In this document: piece after piece, positions 18,875-28,140 of the stretch
How the letters are laid out: each line of letters opens with the position of its first letter
Position numbering within the stretch: the stretch's first letter is position 1
Assembly: GCF_001308875.1 (NCBI RefSeq)
Contig: NZ_KQ465108.1
Span: 1-64,000, forward strand
Reading direction: 5' to 3'
Source: Lysinibacillus sp. ZYM-1
GTDB taxonomy: Bacteria; Bacillota; Bacilli; Bacillales_A; Planococcaceae
DNA length: 64,000 nt
Translations under genes and position numbers: made by a program
The notes under the pieces: model-generated
The model's input: the letters and a program-made list of their open reading frames with translations, nothing else
Told to the model about the DNA's origin: nothing
Database searches by the model: none

Positions 18875-19894
18875 TTATAATGAACGATATTTTTTTAAAC
18901 TGATAATATTTAAAGTAATGAAAACAATGGCGAAACAAGCAAGTATTGTGAGATTCACTATAATATCATAGAAGGAATATCCTTTATACATAACGCCATT
19001 TAATGCGTCTGCTGCATAGTAAAGGGGCATAATACGGCCGATATTTTGAAGCCATTCTGCCATACTATCGAGTGGGAAAATGCCCGAAAAGAATACTTGT
19101 GGAACAATGACCAGTGGTATAAATTGCATCATTTGAAATTCAGAAGCGGCAAAACTCGATAATAGTGCACCTAACGATAAGGATACAAGAGCAACAACCA
19201 TATTAATGAGTAAAACAAGCCAGATAGAGCCTACATGGACAATATCAAGCACATAGATGCCAAATAACACGATAATAATCGTTTGTAGAAAGGCAAAAAG
19301 ACCATAACCAACCATATAGCCTGCTACAATTTCTGATCGTTTAATGGGTGTTGCGAGTAAGCGTTCCAATGTCCCAGAGGTGCGTTCCTTTAACAGGGCA
19401 ATGCCAGTAATTAAAAAGACAAAAAAGAACACGAAGAAGCCAATCAGCATGGGACTAAAAATATCGAAAATGGCAGTATCCGCCTCACCGTAAACATAGT
19501 CTGTTTCCAAATTGCCCATAGCAGTTAGTGATGGCTGATGTAAAATTTGAGCAAGTTGCATCGTTAAAGCTTTTGCCTGGGAAGGATCGTCATTTAATAA
19601 AGTTAACTTACTATTATTTTGTTCTATTGCTAGCCATCCATCATACTCTTTATCTTGGAGTTGTTTTTTCGTAAATTCATCGTCCTCAATAATAGAGAAA
19701 TCCGCATTTTTTAGTTTTTCGATTAATGGTGCGGGACCATTGGAAACGACAAGAGTGATAGAAGCTTCGTTGCTATTAAAAATAAAGTACATTAATGACA
19801 GTACAAGAAGGGGGGCTAAAAATAATAAAGCAAGCGTCCGTTTATCTCGTTTCATTTGTTGGATGATTCTTGTCACAATTGCACCAATCCTCAT
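18875..19894 (-). CDS. ABC-2 type permease (drug/lipid exporter)
   Basis: A 339-residue ABC2_membrane_3-type permease. One N-terminal TM (about 22-40) precedes an extracellular domain (about 42-165), then five TMs (about 170-335), with the conserved LKERTSGTLERLLATPIKR motif in the first cytoplasmic loop and FIPLVIVPQVFFSGIFPL in the fourth TM region. This topology is typical of YhhJ/LinI-type drug exporters. Its start overlaps the ATPase stop by 4 nt, so the two are translationally coupled. The divergent TetR gene is the likely regulator. Confidence 0.85.
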   Translation of the reverse strand: MRIGAIVTRIIQQMKRDKRTLALLFLAPLLVLSLMYFIFNSNEASITLVVSNGPAPLIEKLKNADFSIIEDDEFTKKQLQDKEYDGWLAIEQNNSKLTLLNDDPSQAKALTMQLAQILHQPSLTAMGNLETDYVYGEADTAIFDIFSPMLIGFFVFFFVFLITGIALLKERTSGTLERLLATPIKRSEIVAGYMVGYGLFAFLQTIIIVLFGIYVLDIVHVGSIWLVLLINMVVALVSLSLGALLSSFAASEFQMMQFIPLVIVPQVFFSGIFPLDSMAEWLQNIGRIMPLYYAADALNGVMYKGYSFYDIIVNLTILACFAIVFITLNIISLKKYRSL

Positions 19895-20619
19895 AGTACG
19901 TCACCTCCGGCCTTTAAAAATACTTCATCAAAATCTTTTGCTTGGTAATGATTTTTTAATGCTTGGGGTGTGCCTTGTGCAATAATACGGCCATTTCTCA
20001 GCATAGCTAATTGATCACATCTTTCTGCTTCATCCATGGCATGGGTCGTAACTAAAATTGTTTTCTGTTCTTGATCTTTTAAACGAATGAGCTCTTGCCA
20101 AATTTCCTTTTTTAGGACAGGATCAATTCCAACTGTTGGTTCATCTAAAATCAATAGTTTGGGATTTTGAATAAGTGCAATAGCTAGGGATAATCTTCGT
20201 TTCATTCCTCCAGAATAATTCCCCACATTCAGTTGTAAATCATCGGTCAAACGGACAAGGTTTGCGGCATAGGCTACTCTCTCCATTCGTTCCGCTTTCG
20301 ACAATGGATAAAGCTTTGCGAAGAAATGTAGATTTTCTTCCCCCGTTAAATCTGTATAAAGTGCATCTGATTGTGCCATATAGCCGATATCCTTCAATAA
20401 TTGTTGATGTGGCACTACCAAATCTAATACTTCAATAGTGCCGTTATCCGGTTTCAACATGCCCATAATCATTTTGATTAATGTTGTTTTACCACAGCCG
20501 GATGGACCAAGTAAGCCCATTAATTGCCCCTTAGGAATATCTAAAGAAAGGGGGGCAATGACCTGTTTATGTTGAAAACTTTTTTCAAGGACTTTTATAG
20601 AGATGGCATGGTTATCCAT
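19891..20619 (-). CDS. ABC transporter ATP-binding protein, TetR-linked
   Basis: A 242-residue ATPase. Walker A GPSGCGKTT, signature YSGGMKRRLSLAIAL and Walker B LLILDEPTVGIDP are complete. The GIDP and the MKRRLS pattern are typical of DrrA/CcmA-like multidrug ATPases. GAGTGAGG precedes the ATG. It forms the first gene of a two-gene exporter operon with the overlapping permease gene and is transcribed away from the TetR gene. Confidence 0.88.
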   Translation of the reverse strand: MDNHAISIKVLEKSFQHKQVIAPLSLDIPKGQLMGLLGPSGCGKTTLIKMIMGMLKPDNGTIEVLDLVVPHQQLLKDIGYMAQSDALYTDLTGEENLHFFAKLYPLSKAERMERVAYAANLVRLTDDLQLNVGNYSGGMKRRLSLAIALIQNPKLLILDEPTVGIDPVLKKEIWQELIRLKDQEQKTILVTTHAMDEAERCDQLAMLRNGRIIAQGTPQALKNHYQAKDFDEVFLKAGGDVL

Positions 20620-20673
20620 ATAAACCTCACTCCTTCACTGAACACAATGTTGATTTGATAAAAATTTTACGGT

Positions 20674-20714
20674 AGCATGTGAGCAAATACAATAAACAGT
20701 TTGCTAGTATGTGT
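20674..20714. promoter_or_regulatory. Candidate TetR operator, imperfect inverted repeat
   Basis: The intergenic region holds AGCATGTGAGCAAA, an 11-nt spacer and TTTGCTAGTATGTG, whose inverse matches in 9 of 14 positions, with AGCAAA/TTTGCT exact. It lies between divergent exporter and TetR genes, 22 nt before the TetR start. Position fits an operator; sequence support is moderate. Confidence 0.35.
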
Positions 20715-20735
20715 TAAGTAAATGGAGGGAAACTC

Positions 20736-21332
20736 ATGTCCGTACATGAAAAAATGAATTTTGAAACAAAACAAGCGATCAAAAAGGCTTTCATACAGCA
20801 AGTAGAAGAAGAAGGCTTTGAACGTGTAACAGTAAAAAAATTAGCGCTAACAGCTCAAATTAATCGAGGGACGTTTTATTTACATTATTCGGATAAATAT
20901 GATGTGATGGAGGACTTGCAGCAGGAGCTATTAATGGAATTAGAACGCTATGTAAAGCATGTACAACCAGTGGATGCCTTCCAAACAATGAAAATGGGAC
21001 AACTTTATCAACCGTTCATCAAAGTAATCGCCTGTATAAAAGAACACGCACCGGCCTTTCGGATGTTATTAGGCGAGCAGGAAAGTCCAGGTTTTACACA
21101 AAAGATGAAAATCATTTTTGGTAATCATATTTTGGATCGATTATCGGTATTACGCGAGGAAGTGCAAGATCCAGAATTTCAGCAATACTTACAAGCCTTT
21201 ATAGCGTCTGCTATTTTAGGGGTGATTCAAGAGTGGTTAGACAAAGGCAATGAAAACTTAACTGTAGAAGAAATGGTAGCCCTGCATTTTCGCTTATTAC
21301 GTTTTTTAGGGAATGTAGTGGCTGATAGTTAA
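20736..21332 (+). CDS. TetR/AcrR-family transcriptional regulator
   Basis: A 198-residue regulator. The N-terminal HTH is QVEEEGFERVTVKKLALTA followed by INRGTFYLHYSDKYDVMEDL, the TetR signature. The C-terminal ligand domain (about 70-195) resembles the TetR_C_33 type found in Bacillaceae. It is divergent from an ABC-2 exporter at 18875-20619 and probably represses it until a substrate binds. TGGAGGGAAACTC precedes the ATG. Confidence 0.85.
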   Translation: MSVHEKMNFETKQAIKKAFIQQVEEEGFERVTVKKLALTAQINRGTFYLHYSDKYDVMEDLQQELLMELERYVKHVQPVDAFQTMKMGQLYQPFIKVIACIKEHAPAFRMLLGEQESPGFTQKMKIIFGNHILDRLSVLREEVQDPEFQQYLQAFIASAILGVIQEWLDKGNENLTVEEMVALHFRLLRFLGNVVADS

Positions 21333-21391
21333 TCGTAAAAAATTTACAGAGCAAAGAATGCCATGTACCTCAAGCAAATGTCTAATGAATT

Positions 21392-21438
21392 AAAAAAGAA
21401 CATGATTAGGACCACTCACATAGCCTCACACATGTTCT
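21392..21438 (-). terminator. Terminator AGAACATG/CATGTTCT
   Basis: An 8-bp stem with a long 26-nt loop; on the minus strand it is followed by a T run (complement of 21392-21397). It lies 19 bases beyond the stop of the MerR-like gene. The long loop lowers confidence. Confidence 0.5.
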
Positions 21439-21456
21439 GATTATGCGTATTCAACT

Positions 21457-22356
21457 TTATTTCCCATAATAATCATTTAAAGCAACTTCCAAGCGCTCTT
21501 CTAAATACTTTGAAATATAGTTTAAAACAAATTGCTCTTTTTCCATTTCAATTTGAGAGGATCTGAACATCCTAGTGAAAAAACCTACTTGATTGTTATT
21601 TGAAAATTGCTGCAATGCTTCCGTACGCAAAGTAGAGACGATTTCATTTTCAATATGGCGTTCCCTAATTTTTTGTACAATATCTTTTACACTGTTTTCT
21701 TGTAGTTCGGTAATTTGTTTTTGGAGATTTTCATTTTCCTGTTTTAGTTCAGTTGTTTCTTTTTGAATTTCCTCAAACTGAAGGGTGGAATCGGAGGATA
21801 ATCGTTGAATGTTCTCGGCAAGAAATTCCTGATTAATGTTTACTTGTAACGTTCCTTGCTCTTCATTCGGCAAAATCTGAAAGAGCCCTGTTTGGATCAT
21901 TTGCTGCAGGACGTTTCCAAGAACATCGATTTTATGGGATAAATCCTCAGAATCCATGGTTGTTGCGGTAATTTGATGCCTCAACAGCTGACCGTTATCA
22001 TCAATACCCAGCAATAGTTTTATACCCTTCACACGATATTCATCCTTTAATAATAAAATCATTCGTAGTCTTAAAATAGCCGGTAAGTTTAAACGGATAT
22101 TACCATTTACATTAGGTGTAGCATTGTCGAAAATGTACTGCTCAAATGGTTTCAAATAGTAGCGAAGCATGGCGTCTGTAATATCAAACCAACCAGCGAT
22201 TTCTGCTATCGTATAGTGATAGGTTTCATCGATGTCCGCTAAATAATCATCATTGTATAGGCTCTCTTCTAAAGGCGTATGTTGTAGTGCTACAAACAAT
22301 GGGTCATCTTGCACAATTCCAAGTACCATTTCTTTTGCATCATTTACTTTAAGCAT
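21457..22356 (-). CDS. MerR-like HTH protein with coiled coil, function unknown
   Basis: A 299-residue protein not matched to a named family. A MerR-type winged helix is likely at about residues 45-120 (YHYTIAEIAGWFDITDAMLR, then YYLKPFEQYIF and LRLRMILLLKDEYRVKGIKL). A coiled coil follows at about 195-235 (EIQKETTELKQENENLQKQI). The layout (HTH, linker, coiled coil, C-terminal tail) resembles RacA-like chromosome anchors and plasmid partition or MerR-type replication proteins of Bacillaceae, but no identity is claimed. The gene stands alone, between convergent TetR and a noncoding stretch. GGGGTGTGAAGG precedes the ATG. Confidence 0.55.
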   Translation of the reverse strand: MLKVNDAKEMVLGIVQDDPLFVALQHTPLEESLYNDDYLADIDETYHYTIAEIAGWFDITDAMLRYYLKPFEQYIFDNATPNVNGNIRLNLPAILRLRMILLLKDEYRVKGIKLLLGIDDNGQLLRHQITATTMDSEDLSHKIDVLGNVLQQMIQTGLFQILPNEEQGTLQVNINQEFLAENIQRLSSDSTLQFEEIQKETTELKQENENLQKQITELQENSVKDIVQKIRERHIENEIVSTLRTEALQQFSNNNQVGFFTRMFRSSQIEMEKEQFVLNYISKYLEERLEVALNDYYGK

Positions 22357-22965
22357 CCTTCACACCCCACTTTATTTTTCCCGTGACAAATTGTTCTCTA
22401 TATAGGTTTCTATTCGATTGGAAGCAATTGTATGCCTATTTTATGTAGGAAATAATCATTAGAACAAAGTACCTTTTAACCTTTTATGACTCTTTAGAAA
22501 AAAATAAGTCGTACTAAGTGGAGATGCGTTGATGCATAAGAGTAAGGGGGTTACCCATTAAATAGATACCCTAGAATCCAATAAATTATAAAAACTTCAA
22601 TAATATTCTATTATTTTTATAATTTCTTTCACTTCTCCTCTTAAAGAATGAACATAAACTTTAAGATCATTTTTACGGAGGCCCTTTTCACTTTATGAAC
22701 CGAAAATAATATTTCCTGTAAACCTAATCACCCATACATTTATAATACTCGCTTGTAATAATTATTTCCTATTCTGAATTTATTTATATAGATCTTATTG
22801 TTTGATTCATACAAGCTCATTTACCTAATTTTTCACCACTAAAAATGCACCTAATGTATAAAAATAGAGATAAATATATGGACTTATTGTAGAATTTCCC
22901 ATTATTGCACGTTATAATGAAATTGGAAGTTTAATAAAATTATAGTAAGGAGAAGGATAAACGTT
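22357..22965. other. Noncoding stretch with AT-rich hairpin
   Basis: About 600 bases without a credible gene. The only structure seen is a perfect 12-bp inverted repeat AAATTATAAAAA/TTTTTATAATTT at 22583-22594 and 22614-22625. The last 100 bases should hold the promoter of the secreted protein gene. Confidence 0.5.
22583..22625. repeat. 12-bp perfect AT-rich inverted repeat
   Basis: AAATTATAAAAA and its exact inverse flank a 19-nt spacer. It has no GC in the stem, so a terminator role is doubtful; it may be a binding site or chance in AT-rich DNA. Confidence 0.5.
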
Positions 22966-23979
22966 TTGAGGAATTTAACTAAAATCATTATTACTTTTGT
23001 TCTTATGCTAGTGGCTACTGCTTCAACCTTTAGTCTGTCCGTTGATGCGGCTAATGAAAAAGTCTCCAAAATACATAGAGTATCAAATCCAGAGTTTTGT
23101 AAAAACAAATTTTTCCCATTGGAACTGACCAACGGATTGTCGATTGGAGTGTATAGAGGCGAGTCTAACAACTTATGCCAGCCAATACTCCTAAAAGGTA
23201 AGAATGAAGTATATTCTTTCGGAGGTCCATTTATGGAAGGGTATATGCAGTTCACTATTACCGGAAACAAAGATACATTTATGTATTATAGAGATTCTGG
23301 TCGTGGCGGTGACACCCTCCAATTAGTCGGAGCACGCTCAAATGGAGAAGTTTTCCTAGAGAAAGAGATTGCTAATGGTACTGGCATCAACGCCGAATTC
23401 CTTTCACCTAATATAATTGAAATAGGAATAGAGGGGTATAATGAAGATTATGTTGCCATGGCCGATAAATTTACGGGGATATTCGATACAAAATACTTTT
23501 CGCTTACTAAAGAAGGAGAGATAAAAGAATTAGATTATATCGATAAAGAATTTGCCGATTTAGCGAAGAAGGGGCAATTAAAATGGATGCCAGGGCATTT
23601 AGGCATGCAATATAAATCTTTAAAAGCCAATATTCAAGGCACGCTTGATTATGGCGAAATTCCTGTCTATAAGACACCAAAAGCAGCATACAGTTTCCCT
23701 CCTAAAAATAAACTTGAAGGAATGGAAGCAGTTAATGCTATCAGCAAAGTAGATTTAATAATGGGCTCGCGAAAAGAGCTAAATGAAAAGCTACAGTCAT
23801 ATTTCGGCAAGCCTATAGCAGAAAATATACATGGTGACAGCTATGTGTATGCTTACAAAGCTGGTCAATATTATGTAGTGATAGCAGGGGACGCTCAAAG
23901 CAAAGAAGCGTATCTTACGATTGGGACAAAGATCGGTATTAATATTTTATTTTGGCCATTTAGCGGGGGCATAAAATAA
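22966..23979 (+). CDS. Secreted protein of unknown function
   Basis: A 337-residue protein I do not recognise. The N-terminus MRNLTKIIITFVLMLVATAS with cleavage near SVDAAN is a clear Sec signal peptide, so the mature part (about 310 residues) is extracellular or wall-associated. No catalytic motif is visible; repeated beta-strand phrasing (VEVFLEKEIANG, YMQFTITGNKDTFMYYRD) suggests a beta-rich fold. Two Cys (FCKNKFF, NLCQPIL) could form a disulfide. The start is a TTG at 22966 behind AAGGAGAAGG. There is no operon partner. Confidence 0.6.
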   Translation: MRNLTKIIITFVLMLVATASTFSLSVDAANEKVSKIHRVSNPEFCKNKFFPLELTNGLSIGVYRGESNNLCQPILLKGKNEVYSFGGPFMEGYMQFTITGNKDTFMYYRDSGRGGDTLQLVGARSNGEVFLEKEIANGTGINAEFLSPNIIEIGIEGYNEDYVAMADKFTGIFDTKYFSLTKEGEIKELDYIDKEFADLAKKGQLKWMPGHLGMQYKSLKANIQGTLDYGEIPVYKTPKAAYSFPPKNKLEGMEAVNAISKVDLIMGSRKELNEKLQSYFGKPIAENIHGDSYVYAYKAGQYYVVIAGDAQSKEAYLTIGTKIGINILFWPFSGGIK

Positions 23980-24096
23980 TCTGTCTAATGCAGACTCTCT
24001 ATTTCGTAATAATAATTTTAGAACATGTTAAGACAAATGAGCCATTTAAAGGTTCAAAAATCTTAGTGTGTTCTTTTTTATTGTCAAAAAGTATAA

Positions 24097-24237
24097 ATGA
24101 GGGTAACAAAAGACGGTCACAATTTTTGTTATGGGGGCTGGGTTCAAGGAGTCTTAAAACTGGCGATAAATTTTATGAATCCTTATCCAGAGATTCATGT
24201 AGATGAAAAGGCAATGGGGCTAGGTTATATATGCTAA
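24097..24237 (+). pseudogene. Possible decayed 3' end of an unknown gene
   Basis: A short frame of 46 residues after ATG at 24097 contains GHNFCYGGWVQGV and NFMNPYPEIHVDEKAMGLGY, which reads like the C-terminal end of a conserved protein rather than noise. No ribosome site is present and upstream frames are broken. I cannot name the family. Confidence 0.25.
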
Positions 24238-24407
24238 AGGGAAGATGCATTTGATAAAAAATTACCCATCCATAGTTAGCTCAATATAAATACAGTTAAA
24301 TAATGTAAACTCTTAAGGAAAAATTAAGAATTCCCCTCTTAATTCTTTAAGAAATGCTCATTATTGTTAGAACTAACAACGATTAAAACAAAGCGAGGAG
24401 AATATAT

Positions 24408-24980
24408 ATGCATTTCATCACGTTCCTAACTGAATTTATAAAACATCCGAAAACAATTGGCGCCATTTCACCTAGCTCCAAAAAATTAGCACATAAAATG
24501 GTACAGCCCATTTGTTTTGAAAATGCTCAATGTATTGTCGAACTTGGGCCAGGGATGGGTTCTTTTACAAAGGAGCTTGTAAAAAGAAAAAAGCCAGAAA
24601 CATTGCTAGTTCTCATTGAACATAATACGACTTTTTGTGAAAAACTACGTCAACAATACAAGCACGAAACCAATGTTTTGGTGATTAATGGTTCTGCAGA
24701 AAATTTGATGCAATATTTGGCGCAGTTCAATATAGGGGAAATTGATTATGTCATATCTGGATTACCATTTACTTCCTTAGAGGCAGAGGTATCATGCAGT
24801 ATTTTAAAAAATGTACAGGGTTGTCTGCAAAATGGGAAATTTATTACGTTCCAATATTCACTAGTGAAAAAATCTTTTTTCCAAAAATATTTCGAGTTTA
24901 TCTCCCATGAAAAAGTGTGGATCAATATGCCACCAGCTTATGTCCTTAGCTGTCAACTTGGAAATACGAGGATCCGTTAA
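24408..24980 (+). CDS. PmtA-like phospholipid/rRNA-type SAM methyltransferase
   Basis: A 190-residue methyltransferase. The opening HFITFLTEFIKHPKTIGAIS with SSKKLAHKMV is typical of phospholipid N-methyltransferases (PmtA) and relatives. SAM motif I is CIVELGPGMGSFTKEL (about 44-59), motif II is LLVLIEHN and the later YVISGLPFTSL matches the motif IV NPP-like site of the same group. The acceptor is probably a membrane lipid amine or a small molecule. It is the first gene of an operon: its TAA stop overlaps the ATG of the DedA gene by one base, then a response regulator and kinase follow. Confidence 0.7.
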   Translation: MHFITFLTEFIKHPKTIGAISPSSKKLAHKMVQPICFENAQCIVELGPGMGSFTKELVKRKKPETLLVLIEHNTTFCEKLRQQYKHETNVLVINGSAENLMQYLAQFNIGEIDYVISGLPFTSLEAEVSCSILKNVQGCLQNGKFITFQYSLVKKSFFQKYFEFISHEKVWINMPPAYVLSCQLGNTRIR

Positions 24981-25567
24981 TGGAACTACAAGATCTTTTA
25001 TTAGTTATTGAACAATATGGCTATTTTTCATTGTTTTTTAGTTTATGGTTAGGCATTATCGGCATGCCTCTGCCAGATGAAATGATTGTGATGAGTGGTG
25101 GTTTTTTATCGTCATTAGAGACGATGAGTGTATGGAAATCTTTTTTAGTGACTTATTTAGGTGTCGTTTCGGGTCTATCTCTAGGGTATGTCCTAGGTAG
25201 ATTATTTGGTCATCGAGTACTCGATAAACTTCTGAAAAAGAAAAAGGCAAAGTATTTATTGAAATCCAAAGAACTGCTTGATAAATACGGCCGTTTTGCA
25301 TTAGTCTTTAGTTATTTTATCCCGATTGTCAGACACATTCTTCCATACTTAGTGGGGATGAATAATATGTCATTTAAGACATATGCTTTGTTTTCGTATA
25401 CAACCGGCTTTGTGTGGACATTCATTTATTTCACACTGGGTCTATTGTTTGGGAGTCAAATTGAGTATATTTCTATGCTGGCTACAAAATATGGTATCTA
25501 TTTTGGGATTGTCATCGTAATTGTCTGCTGTTTTTATTATTTTTATATACGAAAATTAAAAAAATAG
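24980..25567 (+). CDS. DedA-family membrane protein
   Basis: A 195-residue DedA/VTT-domain protein. The amphipathic re-entrant region GIIGMPLPDEMIVMSGGFLSS, the G-x-x-x-G segment GLSLGYVLGRLFGH, the KYGRFALVFSYFIPIVRHIL motif with its key Arg, and LVGMNNMSFKTYALFSYTTG are all family hallmarks. Known members flip undecaprenyl phosphate or phosphatidylethanolamine across the membrane. Coupled translation with a lipid-methyltransferase-like gene and a two-component system suggests envelope-lipid stress defence. The lipid is unknown. Confidence 0.82.
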   Translation: MELQDLLLVIEQYGYFSLFFSLWLGIIGMPLPDEMIVMSGGFLSSLETMSVWKSFLVTYLGVVSGLSLGYVLGRLFGHRVLDKLLKKKKAKYLLKSKELLDKYGRFALVFSYFIPIVRHILPYLVGMNNMSFKTYALFSYTTGFVWTFIYFTLGLLFGSQIEYISMLATKYGIYFGIVIVIVCCFYYFYIRKLKK

Positions 25568-25603
25568 TTAAAATAAGGAACGATTATAGAATGGGGGGAT
25601 TAG

Positions 25604-26305
25604 ATGAGTAAAGAAACAATTTTAATTGTAGATGATGAAAAAGAGATAAGAAATCTTATAGCGATTTATTTAAAAAATGAAGGCTATCATGTGCTTGAGG
25701 TATGTGATGGCGAAGAAGGCTTGCAGCTGTTAAAGAAGCAGCAGGTGCATTTAATTGTACTGGATTTAATGATGCCTAAAGTAGATGGCATTGAAATGTG
25801 CATGAAGGTAAGAGAAATAGCAGAAATGCCTATTATTATGCTGACGGCTAAATCTCAGGATATGGATAAGATTGTTGGCTTAACAATTGGTGCCGATGAT
25901 TATGTCACAAAACCCTTTAACCCATTAGAGCTACTTGCACGCATTAAATCGCAGCTTCGTCGCTATCTAAAATTGAATGGCTTAAATAAAAGTAATGGTG
26001 ATGAGATTGAAATTGGTGACTTACGGATCAACACAGCGACACATGAGGTCTTGGTCAACAATGAAAAAGTAAAGTTAACGCCACGAGAGTTTGCTATTTT
26101 GGAATTGCTTTCAAGTAATCCAGGAATAGTGATGAATGCGGAGCAAATCTATGAAAGGGTTTGGAAAGAGGATGCTTTTCAATCAGAAAATACTGTGATG
26201 GTACATATCCGAAAAATTCGAGAGCGAATTGAAACGAATCCAAGAAATCCTCAATATATCAAAACAGTATGGGGAGTAGGGTATAAAGTTGAAAAAAATC
26301 TTTAG
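25604..26305 (+). CDS. OmpR-family response regulator (VanR-like)
   Basis: A 233-residue regulator. The receiver has DDEKE, phosphorylated Asp54 in IVLDLMMPKVDG, and Lys in DDYVTKPFNP. The C-terminal winged HTH has LTPREFAILELLSSNPG and NTVMVHIRKIRERI, ending VWGVGYKV. Sequence style is close to VanR-like and ResD-like regulators. It overlaps the downstream kinase gene by 17 nt. GGGGGGATTAG precedes the ATG. Confidence 0.88.
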   Translation: MSKETILIVDDEKEIRNLIAIYLKNEGYHVLEVCDGEEGLQLLKKQQVHLIVLDLMMPKVDGIEMCMKVREIAEMPIIMLTAKSQDMDKIVGLTIGADDYVTKPFNPLELLARIKSQLRRYLKLNGLNKSNGDEIEIGDLRINTATHEVLVNNEKVKLTPREFAILELLSSNPGIVMNAEQIYERVWKEDAFQSENTVMVHIRKIRERIETNPRNPQYIKTVWGVGYKVEKNL

Positions 26306-27800
26306 CCTTTTCTTTAAGCCAATGGGATTAATAAAGCACATTGGTGAGAAGATAAAAAACAATATTCAACGTAGCATTCGTATTCAACTGTTTACAACAT
26401 TTATTTTATGTGCACTTGGAAGTTTTTTAGTGTCTCGCGCAGTATTACCGTTATTTGAGAATATCAATGAGGGTGCCATAGTTGATTATAGTTACAGTAT
26501 GAGGATGATGTATTTTCAGGCACAGGATACAGCAGAGTGGGCAATTCGAGAAAATAGTGTTGATATATTACGACAATCGATTGACCAAGAAAATGAAAAA
26601 ATAGAGAGTCATCAGAATACGTTAAAGATGATTGTGACGGATGAGGTCGGTGAGGTTTTATACAAAACAATGCAAGTGAAAGAAGAACACATTGATTTGC
26701 ATGAAGAAATTAGGCATGTCATGAATTTTACGATTAATCAACCGTTTGAAGAGGAGTTTCCTAATATGGTCACTTCACGGGAAGAATTTACTACCTTAGT
26801 ACCGCTAACCTTACAAGATAAAAAATATTATTTTATTGTGAGTGGGCTTCCACAAGGAGAAGTGATAACGAGTACTAGTGAAGGACCCATACCATTTTTC
26901 ATTGGGGTCACTTTATTTATCTTATCATTCTTTTATATAACCAAACGAAAAATGACTCAAATAGAGTCCTTAGCAGAGGGGGTTATGGAAATCGCAAAGG
27001 GGAATTTAGCCTATCGTATTGAGAAAAAAGGGCAAGATGAAATTGCCTTATTAACTGATAATATCAATCAAATGGCAGAAGAAATCATGACAAGTATTGA
27101 AATGGAACGAAAAATTGAGCAACAAAAGAATGAGCTTATTACAAATGTTTCCCATGACCTCAGAACACCTCTTACCTCCATTATGGGTTATTTACGTTTA
27201 TTAAGAGAAGAGAAGTATGAGACAAAAGAGCAATATGACGAATATTTGAAAATTGCTTTTTCTAAATCTGAGCAATTGAAAAATTTAATCGATGATTTAT
27301 TTGAATATACCAAGCTAACAAACGATAAAAATAACCTTGTACGACAACAAGTATGCTTGAACGAGCTACTTGATCAATTGATGGAGGAATTAGTACCGCT
27401 GGCAGAGCAAAAACAGCGTCTTTTTAGTAAATATTTTCCGGATCATCGAATTTTTGTAGCGTTGGATTCTGAAAAAATTGTTCGAGTTTTTGATAACTTA
27501 CTAATCAATGCTATAAACTATAGCGTTGGAGATGGGAAAATTATGGTTTCACTTGAAGGGCAAGATGACCATGTTCGAATTTGTGTGGCCAACCAAAGTG
27601 ACGCGTTTACAGCAGAGGAGCTGGCTAGTTTATTTGAAAGATTTTATAAAAAAGATCAATCAAGAACAAATGTCACAGAAGGTTCAGGGCTTGGACTAGC
27701 GATTGCCAAGAGCATCGTGGAGCTTCATGGAGGAACAATTCACGCAAAATATAAGAACGAGACATTGTACTTTATTATCACACTGCCATTTACGGCTTAA
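26289..27800 (+). CDS. Sensor histidine kinase (VanS-like)
   Basis: A 503-residue sensor. TM1 lies at about 33-52, an extracellular domain at 53-198, TM2 at about 200-218, HAMP at about 220-270, HisKA with NVSHDLRTPLTS (His about 289) and HATPase with NLLINAINYS (N box), FERFYKKD, GLGLAIAKSI. The start is a TTG at 26289 inside the upstream response regulator gene, giving tight coupling. The large extracellular domain resembles a PDC/dCache-like sensor. With DedA and a PmtA-like enzyme it points to a cell-envelope cue. Confidence 0.85.
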   Translation: MKKIFSLFFKPMGLIKHIGEKIKNNIQRSIRIQLFTTFILCALGSFLVSRAVLPLFENINEGAIVDYSYSMRMMYFQAQDTAEWAIRENSVDILRQSIDQENEKIESHQNTLKMIVTDEVGEVLYKTMQVKEEHIDLHEEIRHVMNFTINQPFEEEFPNMVTSREEFTTLVPLTLQDKKYYFIVSGLPQGEVITSTSEGPIPFFIGVTLFILSFFYITKRKMTQIESLAEGVMEIAKGNLAYRIEKKGQDEIALLTDNINQMAEEIMTSIEMERKIEQQKNELITNVSHDLRTPLTSIMGYLRLLREEKYETKEQYDEYLKIAFSKSEQLKNLIDDLFEYTKLTNDKNNLVRQQVCLNELLDQLMEELVPLAEQKQRLFSKYFPDHRIFVALDSEKIVRVFDNLLINAINYSVGDGKIMVSLEGQDDHVRICVANQSDAFTAEELASLFERFYKKDQSRTNVTEGSGLGLAIAKSIVELHGGTIHAKYKNETLYFIITLPFTA

Positions 27801-28115
27801 CTAGCTGGACGAAAGTGGGTAAATTGTGATAGCGTGCTGTGTTTGTTCATGGCTTGCCAGCATATCTTGGATGGCAGCTAAAAAAGCTGTGTCCTTGATC
27901 AATATTTGAATTTCTGTCTGTTTGTATTGTCTTTGAAAATCAAAAATATAATCTCTAATGATTGGTAAGTAATATTGATTTTTAATTTCTACCTCAACGA
28001 AAAATGGCAATGTTAAATCAGGAAGCTTGGTACTACCCCCACGACGAATCCACACAGCTTCTTGTACATAATAACGGATCGGTAGTTGACGGTTACTGGC
28101 AATAAAAATATCCAT
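27801..28115 (-). CDS. Small hypothetical protein
   Basis: A 104-residue protein without recognised family. It has no signal peptide or TM. Composition is mixed with YYVQEAVWIRRGGSTK and LPDLTLPFFVEVEIKN, which suggests a small alpha/beta fold. A good ribosome site AGAAAGGAGC precedes the ATG, and the stop lies directly against the kinase stop on the other strand, so I think it is real. No operon partner is visible. Confidence 0.5.
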   Translation of the reverse strand: MDIFIASNRQLPIRYYVQEAVWIRRGGSTKLPDLTLPFFVEVEIKNQYYLPIIRDYIFDFQRQYKQTEIQILIKDTAFLAAIQDMLASHEQTQHAITIYPLSSS

Positions 28116-28140
28116 ATAAAGCTCCTTTCTCTATCTACAT

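Noticed and set aside
23988..24206. 72-residue frame after the secreted protein
   Set aside because: No ribosome site, no recognisable motif, and it lies in a frame different from the possible remnant at 24097-24237.
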